A stretch of 64,000 nucleotides of DNA from Clostridia bacterium (lineage in GTDB: Bacteria; Bacillota; Clostridia; Christensenellales; Aristaeellaceae), in NCBI GenBank assembly GCA_017395065.1, contig JAFPWH010000005.1, positions 1-64,000 of the forward strand. The letters are read 5' to 3'. The notes beneath the pieces are model-generated. The model saw nothing but the letters and a program-made list of their open reading frames with translations, had not been told where the DNA came from and made no database searches. The translations under genes were made by a program, and so were the position numbers. The first letter of the stretch is position 1. Each line of letters starts with the position of its first letter. Below are positions 49,792 to 58,259 of this stretch, in pieces.

Positions 49792-49857
49792 TTACTCGAT
49801 ACCGTCCGACTAATTTTCAACCGAGTAAAGTTTAGCATCCGCGCCGCGATTTGTCAA
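49791..49857 (-). promoter_or_regulatory. Promoter with overlapping inverted repeat for the AAA+ ATPase gene
   Basis: On the minus strand TTGACA (49852-49857), 17 bp, TAAACT (49829-49834). Right after the -10, TTTACTCG (minus strand) starts an inverted repeat whose second half, CGAGTAAA, touches the start codon. The arms (49791-49798 and 49822-49829) may form an operator or mRNA hairpin. Leader length is about 30 nt and has no GGAGG. Confidence 0.6.
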
Positions 49858-49892
49858 TACCCGAAACGGCTGTTTTCCGGCGCGGCGCAAAA

Positions 49893-49929
49893 AAAGCGGA
49901 ACGAAACCGGTTCGGTTCCATTCCGCTTT
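49893..49929 (-). terminator. Terminator of the rpsF-ssb-rpsR operon
   Basis: AAAGCGGAA and TTCCGCTTT form a 9-bp stem extended by inner GGAACC-type pairing; the minus-strand tail is a T-run. Confidence 0.8.
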
Positions 49930-49945
49930 GCAGCTAAGGCGTATA

Positions 49946-50194
49946 TCAGTCTGCGCTGTAGGGCATGAGCGCGATGGCTCTGGCGCGCTTGATGGCGACG
50001 GAGAGCTGGCGCTGGTGCTTGGCGCAAACGCCGGTCATGCGGCGGGGCAGGATCTTGCCGCGCTCGCTGGTGAACTTGCGAAGACGGCCGATATCCTTGT
50101 AGTCGATGTGCTCGATTTTGTCGACGCAGAACAGGCAAACCTTCCTGCGGGGCTTGTGACCGCGGGGGCGGCGCACGTTTCTATCTTCAGACAT
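49946..50194 (-). CDS. rpsR: 30S ribosomal protein S18
   Basis: 82 residues, normal length. It has Cys in KVCLFCVDK, the typical [19 protein letters not shown] block, [16 protein letters not shown] and a basic C-terminal helix [15 protein letters not shown]18 forms a heterodimer with S6 on the platform of the small subunit. It is the last gene of the conserved rpsF-ssb-rpsR operon. Confidence 0.98.
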   Translation of the reverse strand: MSEDRNVRRPRGHKPRRKVCLFCVDKIEHIDYKDIGRLRKFTSERGKILPRRMTGVCAKHQRQLSVAIKRARAIALMPYSAD

Positions 50195-50229
50195 TGTATT
50201 TCCTCCTTAAAGCTGTGACCGTGCAAGTG

Positions 50230-50676
50230 TCAGAACGGCAGCTCGTCGTCCTCGGCCTCGACCATCTGGGAAGGCTGATAGCTCGTGTTCTGGACAGGCT
50301 CCGGCGAAAGGGCATCCTCTCTTGCAGGCACGCTTTCGCCGTGCGGGCGATTGGTATCGCCGGGAGAGGACAAAAACTCGATTTCGTCGGCCATGATCTC
50401 GGTTACATAGCGCTTGCTGCCGTCCTGCGCATCATAGGTACGGTTCTGGATGGAGCCGACTACGCAGATCTTTCTGCCCTTCTGAAGGTAGCGTCCGCAT
50501 AAGTCGGCCAACTGGCGCCATGCTATCACGTTGAAAAAATCCGCCTCACGCACGCCCTGGGGATTGGCGAAGCGCCTCTGCACGGCCAAGCCGAGCGTGC
50601 ACATGTTCACGCCGCTCTGGGTCGTGCGCATTTCCGGGTCACGGGTCAAATTGCCGATGAGAATGACCTTGTTCAT
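50230..50676 (-). CDS. ssb: Single-stranded DNA-binding protein
   Basis: 148 residues. The OB-fold starts NKVILIGNLTRDPEMRTT and includes FFNVIAWRQLADLC and GRKICVVGSIQNRTYD. A disordered linker follows, with the conserved acidic tip DDELPF that recruits RarA, RecQ, topoisomerase III and other partners, three of which are encoded in this window. It sits between rpsF and rpsR in the usual order. Confidence 0.97.
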   Translation of the reverse strand: MNKVILIGNLTRDPEMRTTQSGVNMCTLGLAVQRRFANPQGVREADFFNVIAWRQLADLCGRYLQKGRKICVVGSIQNRTYDAQDGSKRYVTEIMADEIEFLSSPGDTNRPHGESVPAREDALSPEPVQNTSYQPSQMVEAEDDELPF

Positions 50677-50706
50677 ACTGTACCTGCTTTCGGTCTTACG
50701 CGATTG

Positions 50707-51162
50707 TTATTCGATTTCGGTCTGGGGCGCTTCGGTTTCGGCTTCCTGAACGGGGGCTTCCTCGGCGGGTTCTTCGGCCTTGACCTCGACGGGCTCGGCG
50801 GCCTCTTCCTTCACCTCGGCGGCCTCGCGGGGAGCGTAGGGCTTGAGGGGTTCGCGCTTGGCGGGGATTTCGCCCTCGAGGCGGGTCACCAGATAGCGCA
50901 GGATCGCGTCGGAGATCTTGAAGTTTCTCTCCAGCTCGCGGGGGAGATCGGAAGGCGCGCTCATGTACATGAGTACATAGTAGCCCTCGGTCTTGTAGTT
51001 GATGGGATAGGCCAGACGCCTCTTGCCCCACTCATCGACGCGCTCTACCTTGCCGCCGTTGTTTTCGACGATGCCGGAGAAGCGGGTGATGACGTCGGCG
51101 CGCGCCTGATCTTCTATCGCGGTGTCGATGACGTACATTACTTCGTATTTGTTCATTTCCAA
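50707..51162 (-). CDS. rpsF: 30S ribosomal protein S6 with extended acidic tail
   Basis: 151 residues. The S6 core is typical (NKYEVMYVIDTAIED, EWGKRRLAYPINYKTEGYYVLMYM). A C-terminal extension of about 40 residues is made almost only of Glu, Ala, Pro and Val (EEAAEPVEVKAEEPAEEAPV). S6 in most Clostridia stops near residue 95-110, so the acidic tail is an addition, probably disordered. First gene of the rpsF-ssb-rpsR operon. Confidence 0.96.
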   Translation of the reverse strand: MEMNKYEVMYVIDTAIEDQARADVITRFSGIVENNGGKVERVDEWGKRRLAYPINYKTEGYYVLMYMSAPSDLPRELERNFKISDAILRYLVTRLEGEIPAKREPLKPYAPREAAEVKEEAAEPVEVKAEEPAEEAPVQEAETEAPQTEIE

Positions 51163-51181
51163 ACCTCCTTATGGACTTAAG

Positions 51182-51204
51182 GCCCTGATTGGTTCCCTCA
51201 GGGC
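51182..51204 (-). promoter_or_regulatory. Leader hairpin before rpsF
   Basis: GCCCTGA and TCAGGGC form a 7-bp stem with a 9-nt loop in the rpsF leader, about 20 bp before the start. S6-S18 autoregulation sites are known in such leaders, but the known bulged CCG feature is not evident. Confidence 0.3.
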
Positions 51205-51221
51205 AAGGATGCGCATTTATT

Positions 51222-51250
51222 ATTATATCAAACGCCGTCCCGCTTGGCAA
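51222..51250 (-). promoter_or_regulatory. Promoter of rpsF-ssb-rpsR
   Basis: On the minus strand TTGCCA, 17 bp, TATAAT. Confidence 0.6.
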
Positions 51251-51398
51251 GCAAAAAGCAGAGTTTTAACAAAGCTTTCGCAAGATTCCTTCCAACGGAG
51301 CGTGCATTGTCGTACAGCCGGAAAAGTCTCCGGGAATACGGCAAACGGTGCCGCGGTATGCCACAACGTCCCTGCCGGCAGGGTTTCACGCTTCAATC

Positions 51399-51434
51399 AA
51401 AGCCCCCGCCCGTGTTCTGTACGGGCAGGGGTTT
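51399..51434 (-). terminator. Terminator-like hairpin after the DUF6273 gene
   Basis: AAAGCCCCCGCCCGT and ACGGGCAGGGGTTT pair over about 13 bp with one mismatch. A second symmetrical hairpin (ACTTCCTCC/GGAGGAAGT) lies at 51450-51473. The rest of 51251-51511 holds no gene that I can support. Confidence 0.6.
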
Positions 51435-51511
51435 GCCGACGGTTTTCGTACTTCCTCCTTTTTCGGAGGAAGTATGCTGTCTTATGCTTTGGCAACGGCG
51501 TTGGTGCAAGG

Positions 51512-52168
51512 TCATTCGTCCCAACAGGCTGGTATCCTGATCGCCGGGCGCACGAAGTAGGCGGGATAATCCACTTTTCCGTTCTGCAGCATGCCGTTGG
51601 CGCTGATCGCCGCGGCGCAGGAGGGGTTCATGCCCGGGGAGCGCAGCCACCAGATGCAGCATTCGCCGTTTTCGGCCCTGCCCGCCGTCAGGCAGGCGTA
51701 CCGTGTGGGACGGCAGAATTTGAGATCGTTGCGCGAGAGGTATTTGAGCACCTCGGCGTAGCTGAGCAGGAAGACGGCATCCCGCGTGGGATTTCCGGGG
51801 TCCGTGGCGTACTGCCTGTTGCGGTCGGCGTTCACTTCGCAAAGCAGCACGCGCTCTTTTTCGTCTTCGTCGAAGGCCGTTTCGTAAAACTCGCCGTTCA
51901 GACAGGCGCGCAGAAGGCTGCTTTCCCAGGTTACGGGCTTGTAGACGTCGTTGTAGGGCAGGACAGTCAGCGCATACCTGCTCAAAAGCAGTGCGTCATC
52001 CTGACTGACCGAAATCACCACCCACTCGATGGGTTCGGGGCCGTTTTCGCTTATTCCGTCCTGTTCGTAGCGCCCGAAAAGCACGCTGTCGCCCGGTTTC
52101 AAATCTCCTTCGCCCAGGGCCGGCAGCAGAAGGCTCAGGATCAAAAGCGCGGCAAATATCCGTTTCAT
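51512..52168 (-). CDS. Secreted DUF6273-domain protein
   Basis: 218 residues. A signal peptide covers about 1-19, then one DUF6273 domain: VLFGRYEQDG, PIEWVVISV, LLLSRYAL, ATRDAVFLLSYAEV-like region, and WWLRSPG with a following FVRPAIRI. This domain also forms the end of the TIR protein at 25818-28082. DUF6273 is a common surface domain in gut Firmicutes with no known activity. It lies 25 bp after a parvulin-like gene and is probably cotranscribed with it. Confidence 0.85.
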   Translation of the reverse strand: MKRIFAALLILSLLLPALGEGDLKPGDSVLFGRYEQDGISENGPEPIEWVVISVSQDDALLLSRYALTVLPYNDVYKPVTWESSLLRACLNGEFYETAFDEDEKERVLLCEVNADRNRQYATDPGNPTRDAVFLLSYAEVLKYLSRNDLKFCRPTRYACLTAGRAENGECCIWWLRSPGMNPSCAAAISANGMLQNGKVDYPAYFVRPAIRIPACWDE

Positions 52169-52193
52169 GCCGGTATTCCTTTCAAGGGCCGCC

Positions 52194-53465
52194 TCAGTTC
52201 AGCCTGTCGAAAAAGTAGATCAGGTGCTTATCCTGTCTCAGCTGCTCGAGCATCTGTTCGTAGAGCTCGTCCTCTTTCTGCGTCAACGCGTTTTCGACAA
52301 GGCCGTCGCGGATCGTTTCGAAGGGCACTTCCCCGCTTTCCACCTCGCCCAGATACTGGTAAATGGCAAAGCCCCAGTCGTTCCTGAGCGGCTGCGTCAC
52401 TGCGCCGACGCGGATAAGCGCCATGATCTCTTTCGTCACGTCCTCTTCGAACGTGGCGCTGCTTTGGCAAAGCGCGAAGCCCTCCGCCGAACCGAGCTCG
52501 TCCATGTAGTATTCCGTATTGGGATATTCCTCGCGGATCGCGTCGAAGCTCTCCCCCGCCTCGAGCCTTTCGTACACGGCCATGGCCTCGGGCATGAGCT
52601 TGTCAAACAGCGCATCGGCCTCGGGGCCCTGCGTGTTGTTTTCGATGTAGAGCTCGTCGTAGGCGGCCATGTCCGCGTCGTCAAATGGGATGACGACCAT
52701 GCGCACGCGGCGGTAGCCCTCGGGCACGTAGGCGATGGGCGTATCGGAATACATGCAGTCGAAACCGTACTCCTCGGGATAGAGAGCGTAATACTCCCTT
52801 GCGCTCTCCACGGCCAGCTCGTAGGCCGAGCGGATCTCGTCTTCGCTTAAAGTGACCTCGCCCACCAGCGCCTTCTTCGCGGCGAGGCTTTCGGCTTCGT
52901 TCAGCGCGTCCGTTACCAGCGTTTCCCTGTCCAGCCCGTTTTCGATCAGGTATTCCTGCGTCAGTGCGTCGGCCTCGGCTTCGTCTTCGCTCTCGGACAG
53001 GAAGTATTCCTTCGCCTCGGCCTCGACGCTTACGAAGTACGCTTCCGCGTCGGCGACGACGGCGTTTCTTTCTTCCTCGGTCATCAGCACGATGCCTTTT
53101 TCGGCAAAATAGTTGCCCAGCAGCATCGTATCGCTCAGGTTGACCGCCAACAGCTGCTGAAGCTCCAGCGCCTCGCCCGGGTCCTCCTCGTACTCCATCC
53201 CCAGCGACTCGTACAGCTCCCTGTAGTACCCCATGACCTCGGTATAGTAGGCGTACACCTCCTCGAAGCGCACGCAGCCGCCCTCGAAGGCGACAATCAC
53301 GCTCGGATCGGCGTAGGCGTCGATCAGCGCGCGGAGGCGCTCGTTTTCGGCTTTCAGAAGCTCGTTCTCTTCGCGCAGCCCATCCGATTCGCTCGTCCCT
53401 TCCGCAAGGGCGGGCAAAAAGCTCAGAAGGCTAAGGCACAAAAGCAGCACAAGGACGCGTTTCAT
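52194..53465 (-). CDS. Secreted parvulin-like foldase (PpiC/SurA type)
   Basis: 423 residues. A signal peptide covers about 1-21, then a coiled stretch (REENELLKAENERLRALI), a helical chaperone-like domain, and a parvulin-like segment near the C-terminus (DELGSAEGFALCQSS, TQPLRNDWGFAIYQYLG). It lacks a lipobox Cys, so it is not an anchored PrsA. It probably helps folding of secreted proteins. It is the first gene of a unit with the DUF6273 gene and overall very acidic. Confidence 0.8.
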   Translation of the reverse strand: MKRVLVLLLCLSLLSFLPALAEGTSESDGLREENELLKAENERLRALIDAYADPSVIVAFEGGCVRFEEVYAYYTEVMGYYRELYESLGMEYEEDPGEALELQQLLAVNLSDTMLLGNYFAEKGIVLMTEEERNAVVADAEAYFVSVEAEAKEYFLSESEDEAEADALTQEYLIENGLDRETLVTDALNEAESLAAKKALVGEVTLSEDEIRSAYELAVESAREYYALYPEEYGFDCMYSDTPIAYVPEGYRRVRMVVIPFDDADMAAYDELYIENNTQGPEADALFDKLMPEAMAVYERLEAGESFDAIREEYPNTEYYMDELGSAEGFALCQSSATFEEDVTKEIMALIRVGAVTQPLRNDWGFAIYQYLGEVESGEVPFETIRDGLVENALTQKEDELYEQMLEQLRQDKHLIYFFDRLN

Positions 53466-53506
53466 ACAAATTCTCCCTTCCGTATACGGTTTGCGATTAT
53501 TTGACC

Positions 53507-54862
53507 TTATTCGGTTTTCGGCGCTTCTCCTTCGAGACCGCGCTGTTTAACGTACCATGAAACGAGCAGGATCAGCATCGCGGCGCTCCAGGCGGAGGTC
53601 TCCGCCCAGTAGATGCCGCTTTTGCCCGCAAGGGCCGTGAGCGTCACGGCCACGCCCACCCGCACGAAGCATTCCGCAAAGCCGGAAACCATGGGAATGA
53701 AGGTGTTGCCGATGCCAAGCAGCGCGGAGCGGTACACGTACAATAAGTACAGTACGCTCAGCGTCGCCGCCATGGTTTTTAAGTACCTGAGGGCCACGCG
53801 CATCGTCGATGGCGGCGCGCCCTTTTCGATAAAGAGCCTTAAGAACGTTTCTCCGAAGAGGAACAGTACCAGCGTCATGACGCCGGACATCAGTATGCCA
53901 AGCGGCACGAAGCGCTTCATGCCGTCGCGGATGCGGCCGTATTTTTTCGCGCCGAGGTTTTGCCCGACGTAGGTGACCACCGCCATGCCGAAGGCGACCG
54001 CGGCGGCCTCCATGATGCCGTAGAGCTTGTTGGTCGCGGTAAAGCCCGCGACGAACTCCTTGCCCAGGCCGTTGATCACCTTCTGAAGCGCCATGCCGCC
54101 CACGCCGATCATCGCGCTCTGCAGCGCCATCGGCAGCGACAGGCGCAGAAGCTTCCCGGCCTCCGGCCTGTAGAGCCTGAGCGCGACGTCGTTTCCCCGA
54201 AGCTCGTTTATCTTAAGCGCGTAAGCGAGGCACACGCCGCAGGCGGCTGCCTGGCTGATCAGCGTGGCCGCCGCCGCGCCGACGACGCCCCATTGAAAGG
54301 CCCACACGAACAGCAGGTCGAGCGCGATGTTCGCGGCGCTCGACGCCACCATCGCGATCAGCGGCGCGCGGCTGTTGCCAAGCGCCCGCAGGATCGAGGA
54401 AAGCAGGTTGTAGCCAGTCGTCAGCACCGCGCCGGAGACCATGATGTACAGATAGGCCGCCGCCTTATTGAACAACGAATCGAGCGTTCCCAGGAGCTTC
54501 AGCAGCGGATCGATCGCGATCAGCCCCAGTGCGGTATACGACAGGGAGATCGCGAGGCTCACGAAGCCGGCGGTGTACACGAGGCGCTTGAGCCCTGCCC
54601 TGTCCCCCGCGCCGAAGGCCTGCGCCATAGGGATGCCGAAACCGTGCATCACGGAGCTTATGACGCCGAAGACCATCCACACCATCCAGTCCGCACTGCC
54701 CAGGGCGCTCAGCGCGTCCAGCCCCGCGAACTGGCCGACGATCGCGGCGTCCGTGATGGTGTAGAACTGCTGGCAGACATTTCCCAGCATCAGCGGCAGC
54801 GCAAAGCTCAGGGCGAGCTTTGCGGGCGAACCGACCGTCATGTCGCGGGTCTTTGCTGCCAT
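53507..54862 (-). CDS. MATE-family efflux transporter
   Basis: 451 residues with about 12 membrane helices in two related halves (GSPAKLALSFALPLMLGNVCQQFYTITDAAIVGQF at the start, LSLPMALQSAMIGVGGMALQ at the second half). The DinF/NorM-like pattern YNLLSSILRALGNSRAPL is typical of the clostridial MATE branch. Members export cationic drugs or metabolites using Na+ or H+. The first codons follow GAGGAAAAAGC. Substrate unknown. Confidence 0.93.
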   Translation of the reverse strand: MAAKTRDMTVGSPAKLALSFALPLMLGNVCQQFYTITDAAIVGQFAGLDALSALGSADWMVWMVFGVISSVMHGFGIPMAQAFGAGDRAGLKRLVYTAGFVSLAISLSYTALGLIAIDPLLKLLGTLDSLFNKAAAYLYIMVSGAVLTTGYNLLSSILRALGNSRAPLIAMVASSAANIALDLLFVWAFQWGVVGAAAATLISQAAACGVCLAYALKINELRGNDVALRLYRPEAGKLLRLSLPMALQSAMIGVGGMALQKVINGLGKEFVAGFTATNKLYGIMEAAAVAFGMAVVTYVGQNLGAKKYGRIRDGMKRFVPLGILMSGVMTLVLFLFGETFLRLFIEKGAPPSTMRVALRYLKTMAATLSVLYLLYVYRSALLGIGNTFIPMVSGFAECFVRVGVAVTLTALAGKSGIYWAETSAWSAAMLILLVSWYVKQRGLEGEAPKTE

Positions 54863-54944
54863 CGGGGCTTTTTCCTCCTCGCGGGAAACGTTTGGGTATT
54901 TAGGTCGCTGCGGGCGCCGGGCGTTTTTCGGCCCGGCCGGGCTG

Positions 54945-55472
54945 TCAGCGCAGCTTTTTGGAAAGGAACAAAATCAGGTCGTCGTCGACGGTGCAGACCG
55001 TTTCGTACTGCACGCATTGTTTGCCCCGGTACCAGACGCCGGAGCCGTCCGGGACGTAGCCGCGTTTTGCGTACATCCTCTGCGCGGTGCCGTATTCGCT
55101 GCACAGTCCGACGCCGAGACACACGGCATCCGCGTATTCGCCCGCGACCTTTTCCGCTGCGTCCATCAGCCTGCCCCCGATGCCTCTGTTTTGGTATTTC
55201 TTCAGCACGTTGAAATCGACGACGACGGGCAGGCCGCTTCCCATAAACGGGCCGTCGCTTGCCCGCAGGTACACGTACACGTAGCCGGCGGGCCGTCCCT
55301 CATACGCAGCGGTCAGGCAGACGCATTTCCCCTCGGCGCGGTCCTTCAGCCTGGAAAAGTAGCCTTCGACCTCCGGGTGCCATCCCTGCGCCGTGAGTTC
55401 GTCCGTAAAGACCTGCGCGTCCGGTCTTTCCATGTCGCGCACGGTCAGTTTTTCGTCTTCGTAATAGATCAT
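54945..55472 (-). CDS. GNAT family N-acetyltransferase
   Basis: 175 residues. The acetyl-CoA-binding block is KYQNRGIGGRLMDAAEKVA, preceded by VVVDFNVL. The substrate is unknown. It starts 4 bp after the GH105 stop, so the two are cotranscribed; it could modify a product of sugar breakdown or simply travel with it. Confidence 0.88.
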   Translation of the reverse strand: MIYYEDEKLTVRDMERPDAQVFTDELTAQGWHPEVEGYFSRLKDRAEGKCVCLTAAYEGRPAGYVYVYLRASDGPFMGSGLPVVVDFNVLKKYQNRGIGGRLMDAAEKVAGEYADAVCLGVGLCSEYGTAQRMYAKRGYVPDGSGVWYRGKQCVQYETVCTVDDDLILFLSKKLR

Positions 55473-55476
55473 TTTG

Positions 55477-56544
55477 TCATTTCTCCGCCCGCTTTACGGC
55501 CTCCATCAGCATGAGAAGCGCCATGCTCTGGCCGTAGGGCTGGGCGTTTATTCGGATAGAACGGTAATAGTCCAGGCTGCCGCTCAAACAGGTGCCGGCA
55601 GACACGTCGGAAAGTATGCCGTTTTCGTCGATGCGGCCGAGGATCGCCTGCGCGCCGCGCAGGCCGCACTCGGCGTATTCCCCGGGCAGATACCCAAGGC
55701 GCGCCGCCTTCATGAGCCCGTAGCTGAAGCCCGCAGTGGCGGAGGACTCGAGGTAGGAGCTTTCGTCGGTGATCAGCGTGTGCCACATGCCGCTCGCATC
55801 CTGATACTTTTTGAGCGCCTTGGCCTGCGTTTCCAGCGTGGACAGAAGGAACAGCCGCACGCCCTCCGGGATCTTAGCGATGTCAAGATAGTCCACGAGG
55901 CCTGCCGTGAACCAGGCGTTTCCCCTGCCCCACAGCGCGCCCGCATAGTGATGGCGGCCGTCGAAGTTGAAGCCGTGAAACAAAAGGCCCGTGGCCGTGT
56001 CGCTCAGGTACTTTATGTGCACAAGGAACTGGCGCACGCTCTCCTGAACGTACTCGTCCCTGTTCAGAAGCGTGCCCATGCGGGCGACGAACAGAACGGT
56101 CATGTACAGCGTATCGTCCCACAGCTGCATATAATTGTCCGAATCGATGGTTACGTGCTGAAAGCCGCCTTCTTCGGTGCGCGGAAGCTTCGTCATCGCG
56201 TATTCGGCCCATTCCTCGCACAGGGCAAGATAGTCCTTCCTGCCCGTAAGCTCGTACAGGTAGGACAGCGTCAGCAGCGGGCACATGCTGTTTATATTTT
56301 TCATCGGCGGCGTCCGCTTTATGTGTTCGTCGAACCAGTCAAGCAGGTACTTCAGCACGCCTTCGTCGTTTCTGTCGCGGCAGTATTCGTACAGGCCGAA
56401 CAGCGCGACGCCCTGAAACCAGTCCCAGTCGTCCATGAAATGGCGCCCCTCGCGGTTGGTGAAGGCCGCCCGGTTGTCCGTGGAGGTGATGCCGTTTATG
56501 ATCAGGCGGATCTTTTCATTCAGCAGTCGCACGTCGGTATTCAT
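55477..56544 (-). CDS. Glycoside hydrolase family 105, unsaturated rhamnogalacturonyl hydrolase
   Basis: 355 residues, a cytoplasmic (alpha/alpha)6 barrel without signal peptide. Hallmarks: WDWFQGVALFGLYEYC, the candidate catalytic Asp in LWDDTLYMTVLF, HGFNFDGRHHYAGALWGRGNAWF, and ESSATAGFSYGLMKA. It removes the unsaturated galacturonyl unit left by rhamnogalacturonan lyases. It fits with GH88, the YetA-like protein and DUF1961 in this window. It has a near-consensus promoter and leads the GNAT gene. Confidence 0.92.
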   Translation of the reverse strand: MNTDVRLLNEKIRLIINGITSTDNRAAFTNREGRHFMDDWDWFQGVALFGLYEYCRDRNDEGVLKYLLDWFDEHIKRTPPMKNINSMCPLLTLSYLYELTGRKDYLALCEEWAEYAMTKLPRTEEGGFQHVTIDSDNYMQLWDDTLYMTVLFVARMGTLLNRDEYVQESVRQFLVHIKYLSDTATGLLFHGFNFDGRHHYAGALWGRGNAWFTAGLVDYLDIAKIPEGVRLFLLSTLETQAKALKKYQDASGMWHTLITDESSYLESSATAGFSYGLMKAARLGYLPGEYAECGLRGAQAILGRIDENGILSDVSAGTCLSGSLDYYRSIRINAQPYGQSMALLMLMEAVKRAEK

Positions 56545-56591
56545 CGCTGCCTTCCTTTCAATTGGGCGTTCTTACGAATGTTCTTATTGTA

Positions 56592-56620
56592 ATAATAGCC
56601 GCGCGGGGCCGCGCTGTCAA
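56592..56620 (-). promoter_or_regulatory. Sigma-A promoter of the GH105 gene
   Basis: On the minus strand TTGACA, 17 bp, TATTAT. The spacer is almost pure G+C and self-complementary (GCGCGGCCCCGCGCGG), which may affect promoter melting or bind a regulator. Confidence 0.6.
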
Positions 56621-56658
56621 GCAAAAATGCGTTTCGCGTTTTCTTTTCGGGTACAATT

Positions 56659-56686
56659 CGGGCGCCGCGTTTGTTCGCGGCGCCCG
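56659..56686 (-). terminator. Hairpin after gpmI
   Basis: CGGGCGCCGCG and CGCGGCGCCCG form a perfect 11-bp stem with a 6-nt loop; the following T content is low, so termination is likely but not certain. Confidence 0.6.
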
Positions 56687-56702
56687 GTTCCGTTTACGGT
56701 TT

Positions 56703-58259
56703 TCAGTGGACGATCAGGCTTTCGCCGGTCATCTGCGCAGGTTTTTCCATGCCCATCAGGTCGAGCAGCGTCGGGCAAAGATCGCAGAGCTTGCCGCCGC
56801 TGCGCAGACGCTTTTTGGGGTCTGCGGGATCCACGACGATCACCGGCACGGGGTTGGTGGTGTGCGCAGTGAAGGGCTCGCCGCTCACGGGGTCGATCAT
56901 CATATCGGCGTTTCCGTGGTCGGCGGTGATGATGAGCTTGCCGCCCTGCTTAACGATGGCCTCGGCGACCCTGCCCACGCACTCGTCCACGGTCTTGACC
57001 GCTTTCTTCGTGGCGGGGATGATGCCGGTGTGGCCCACCATGTCGCAGTTGGCGAAGTTCAGTATGATCACGTCGTACTTGCTTTCGTTGATCAGCGGCA
57101 CGACGGCGTCCGTGACCTCGTAGGCGCTCATCTCGGGCTTGAGATCGAAGGTGGGCACCTCCTTGGCGTCCGGAGAGGGCACGAGGATCCTGTCCTCACC
57201 CGGGAACACGCGCTCCTCGCCGCCGTTGAAGAAGAAGGTGACGTGGGCATATTTCTGGGTCTCGGCGATGCGCAGCTGGGTCTTGCCGCACTTGGAGAGG
57301 TATTCGCCCATCGTCATGTCCAGACTCTCGGGCGGGTAAGCGATCTCCACGTTGGGCATCGTCGCGTCGTACTGGGTCATGCACACGTACTTGAGCGGGA
57401 AAAAGCCGTTTTTGCGCGCAAAGCCCGTGAAATCGGGATCGACGAAGGCGCGGGTGATCTCCCTTGCCCGGTCGGGGCGGAAGTTGAAGAACACGACGGA
57501 GTCGTTGGCCCTGATCATGCCGTTTTCGTCGATCACGGTGGGCAGCATGAATTCGTCGGTCAGGTGCTTGCCCTTTTCGTCGATGACCTCGTAGCTGTCC
57601 TTGATGGCCTTGACCGCGTCAGTGCCCTTGTTGCCTTCGCCCAGCACCATCGCATTGTACGCCTTTTCGACTCTCTCCCAGGCAAAATCCCTGTCCATGG
57701 CGTAGAGGCGGCCCATGACGGTCGCCACCTTGCCAACGCCGATCTCAAGCATCTTGTCTTCCAGCTCCTGAACGTACTCCCAGCCGGAGGCGGGCGGCGT
57801 GTCGCGGCCGTCGAGCAGCGCGTGGACGTAGACCTTTTTTACGCCGCTGCGCTTTGCCATCTCGATAAGTCCGTACAGATGGTTGATGTGGCTGTGTACG
57901 CCGCCGGGAGACACCAGGCCGATCAGGTGCAGCGCACTGTCCTTGTCCAGACAGTTTTGCATCGCGCCCTTTAAGGCCTTGTTTTCAAAGAACACGCCGT
58001 CGCGGATGTCCTTGGTGATCTTGACCAGCATCTGGTACACGACGCGGCCCGCGCCGATGTTGGTGTGGCCGACCTCGCTGTTGCCCATCTGCCCGTCCGG
58101 CAGACCCACGTCTTCGCCGCTGGCGCCGATCTCGGTGACGGAATAGGCGGCCTTGAGCTTGTCGAGGTTGGGCGTGCCCTGGGCAATGATCGCGTTGGTG
58201 GACGGGTCGTCGCTTCCGTTGCCGAAGCCGTCCATGATCACAAGAGCGTACGTGGCCAT
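56703..58259 (-). CDS. gpmI: 2,3-bisphosphoglycerate-independent phosphoglycerate mutase
   Basis: 518 residues from the ATG at 58259, which overlaps the tpiA stop (TGATG). Metal-site Asp in LVIMDGFG, catalytic Ser in MGNSEVGHTNIGAGR, the family blocks LVSPGGVHSHINH and HALLDGRDTPP, and the second metal set VGHTG and TADHGNAD. It interconverts 3- and 2-phosphoglycerate. Last gene of the tpiA-gpmI pair downstream of pgk. Confidence 0.97.
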   Translation of the reverse strand: MATYALVIMDGFGNGSDDPSTNAIIAQGTPNLDKLKAAYSVTEIGASGEDVGLPDGQMGNSEVGHTNIGAGRVVYQMLVKITKDIRDGVFFENKALKGAMQNCLDKDSALHLIGLVSPGGVHSHINHLYGLIEMAKRSGVKKVYVHALLDGRDTPPASGWEYVQELEDKMLEIGVGKVATVMGRLYAMDRDFAWERVEKAYNAMVLGEGNKGTDAVKAIKDSYEVIDEKGKHLTDEFMLPTVIDENGMIRANDSVVFFNFRPDRAREITRAFVDPDFTGFARKNGFFPLKYVCMTQYDATMPNVEIAYPPESLDMTMGEYLSKCGKTQLRIAETQKYAHVTFFFNGGEERVFPGEDRILVPSPDAKEVPTFDLKPEMSAYEVTDAVVPLINESKYDVIILNFANCDMVGHTGIIPATKKAVKTVDECVGRVAEAIVKQGGKLIITADHGNADMMIDPVSGEPFTAHTTNPVPVIVVDPADPKKRLRSGGKLCDLCPTLLDLMGMEKPAQMTGESLIVH

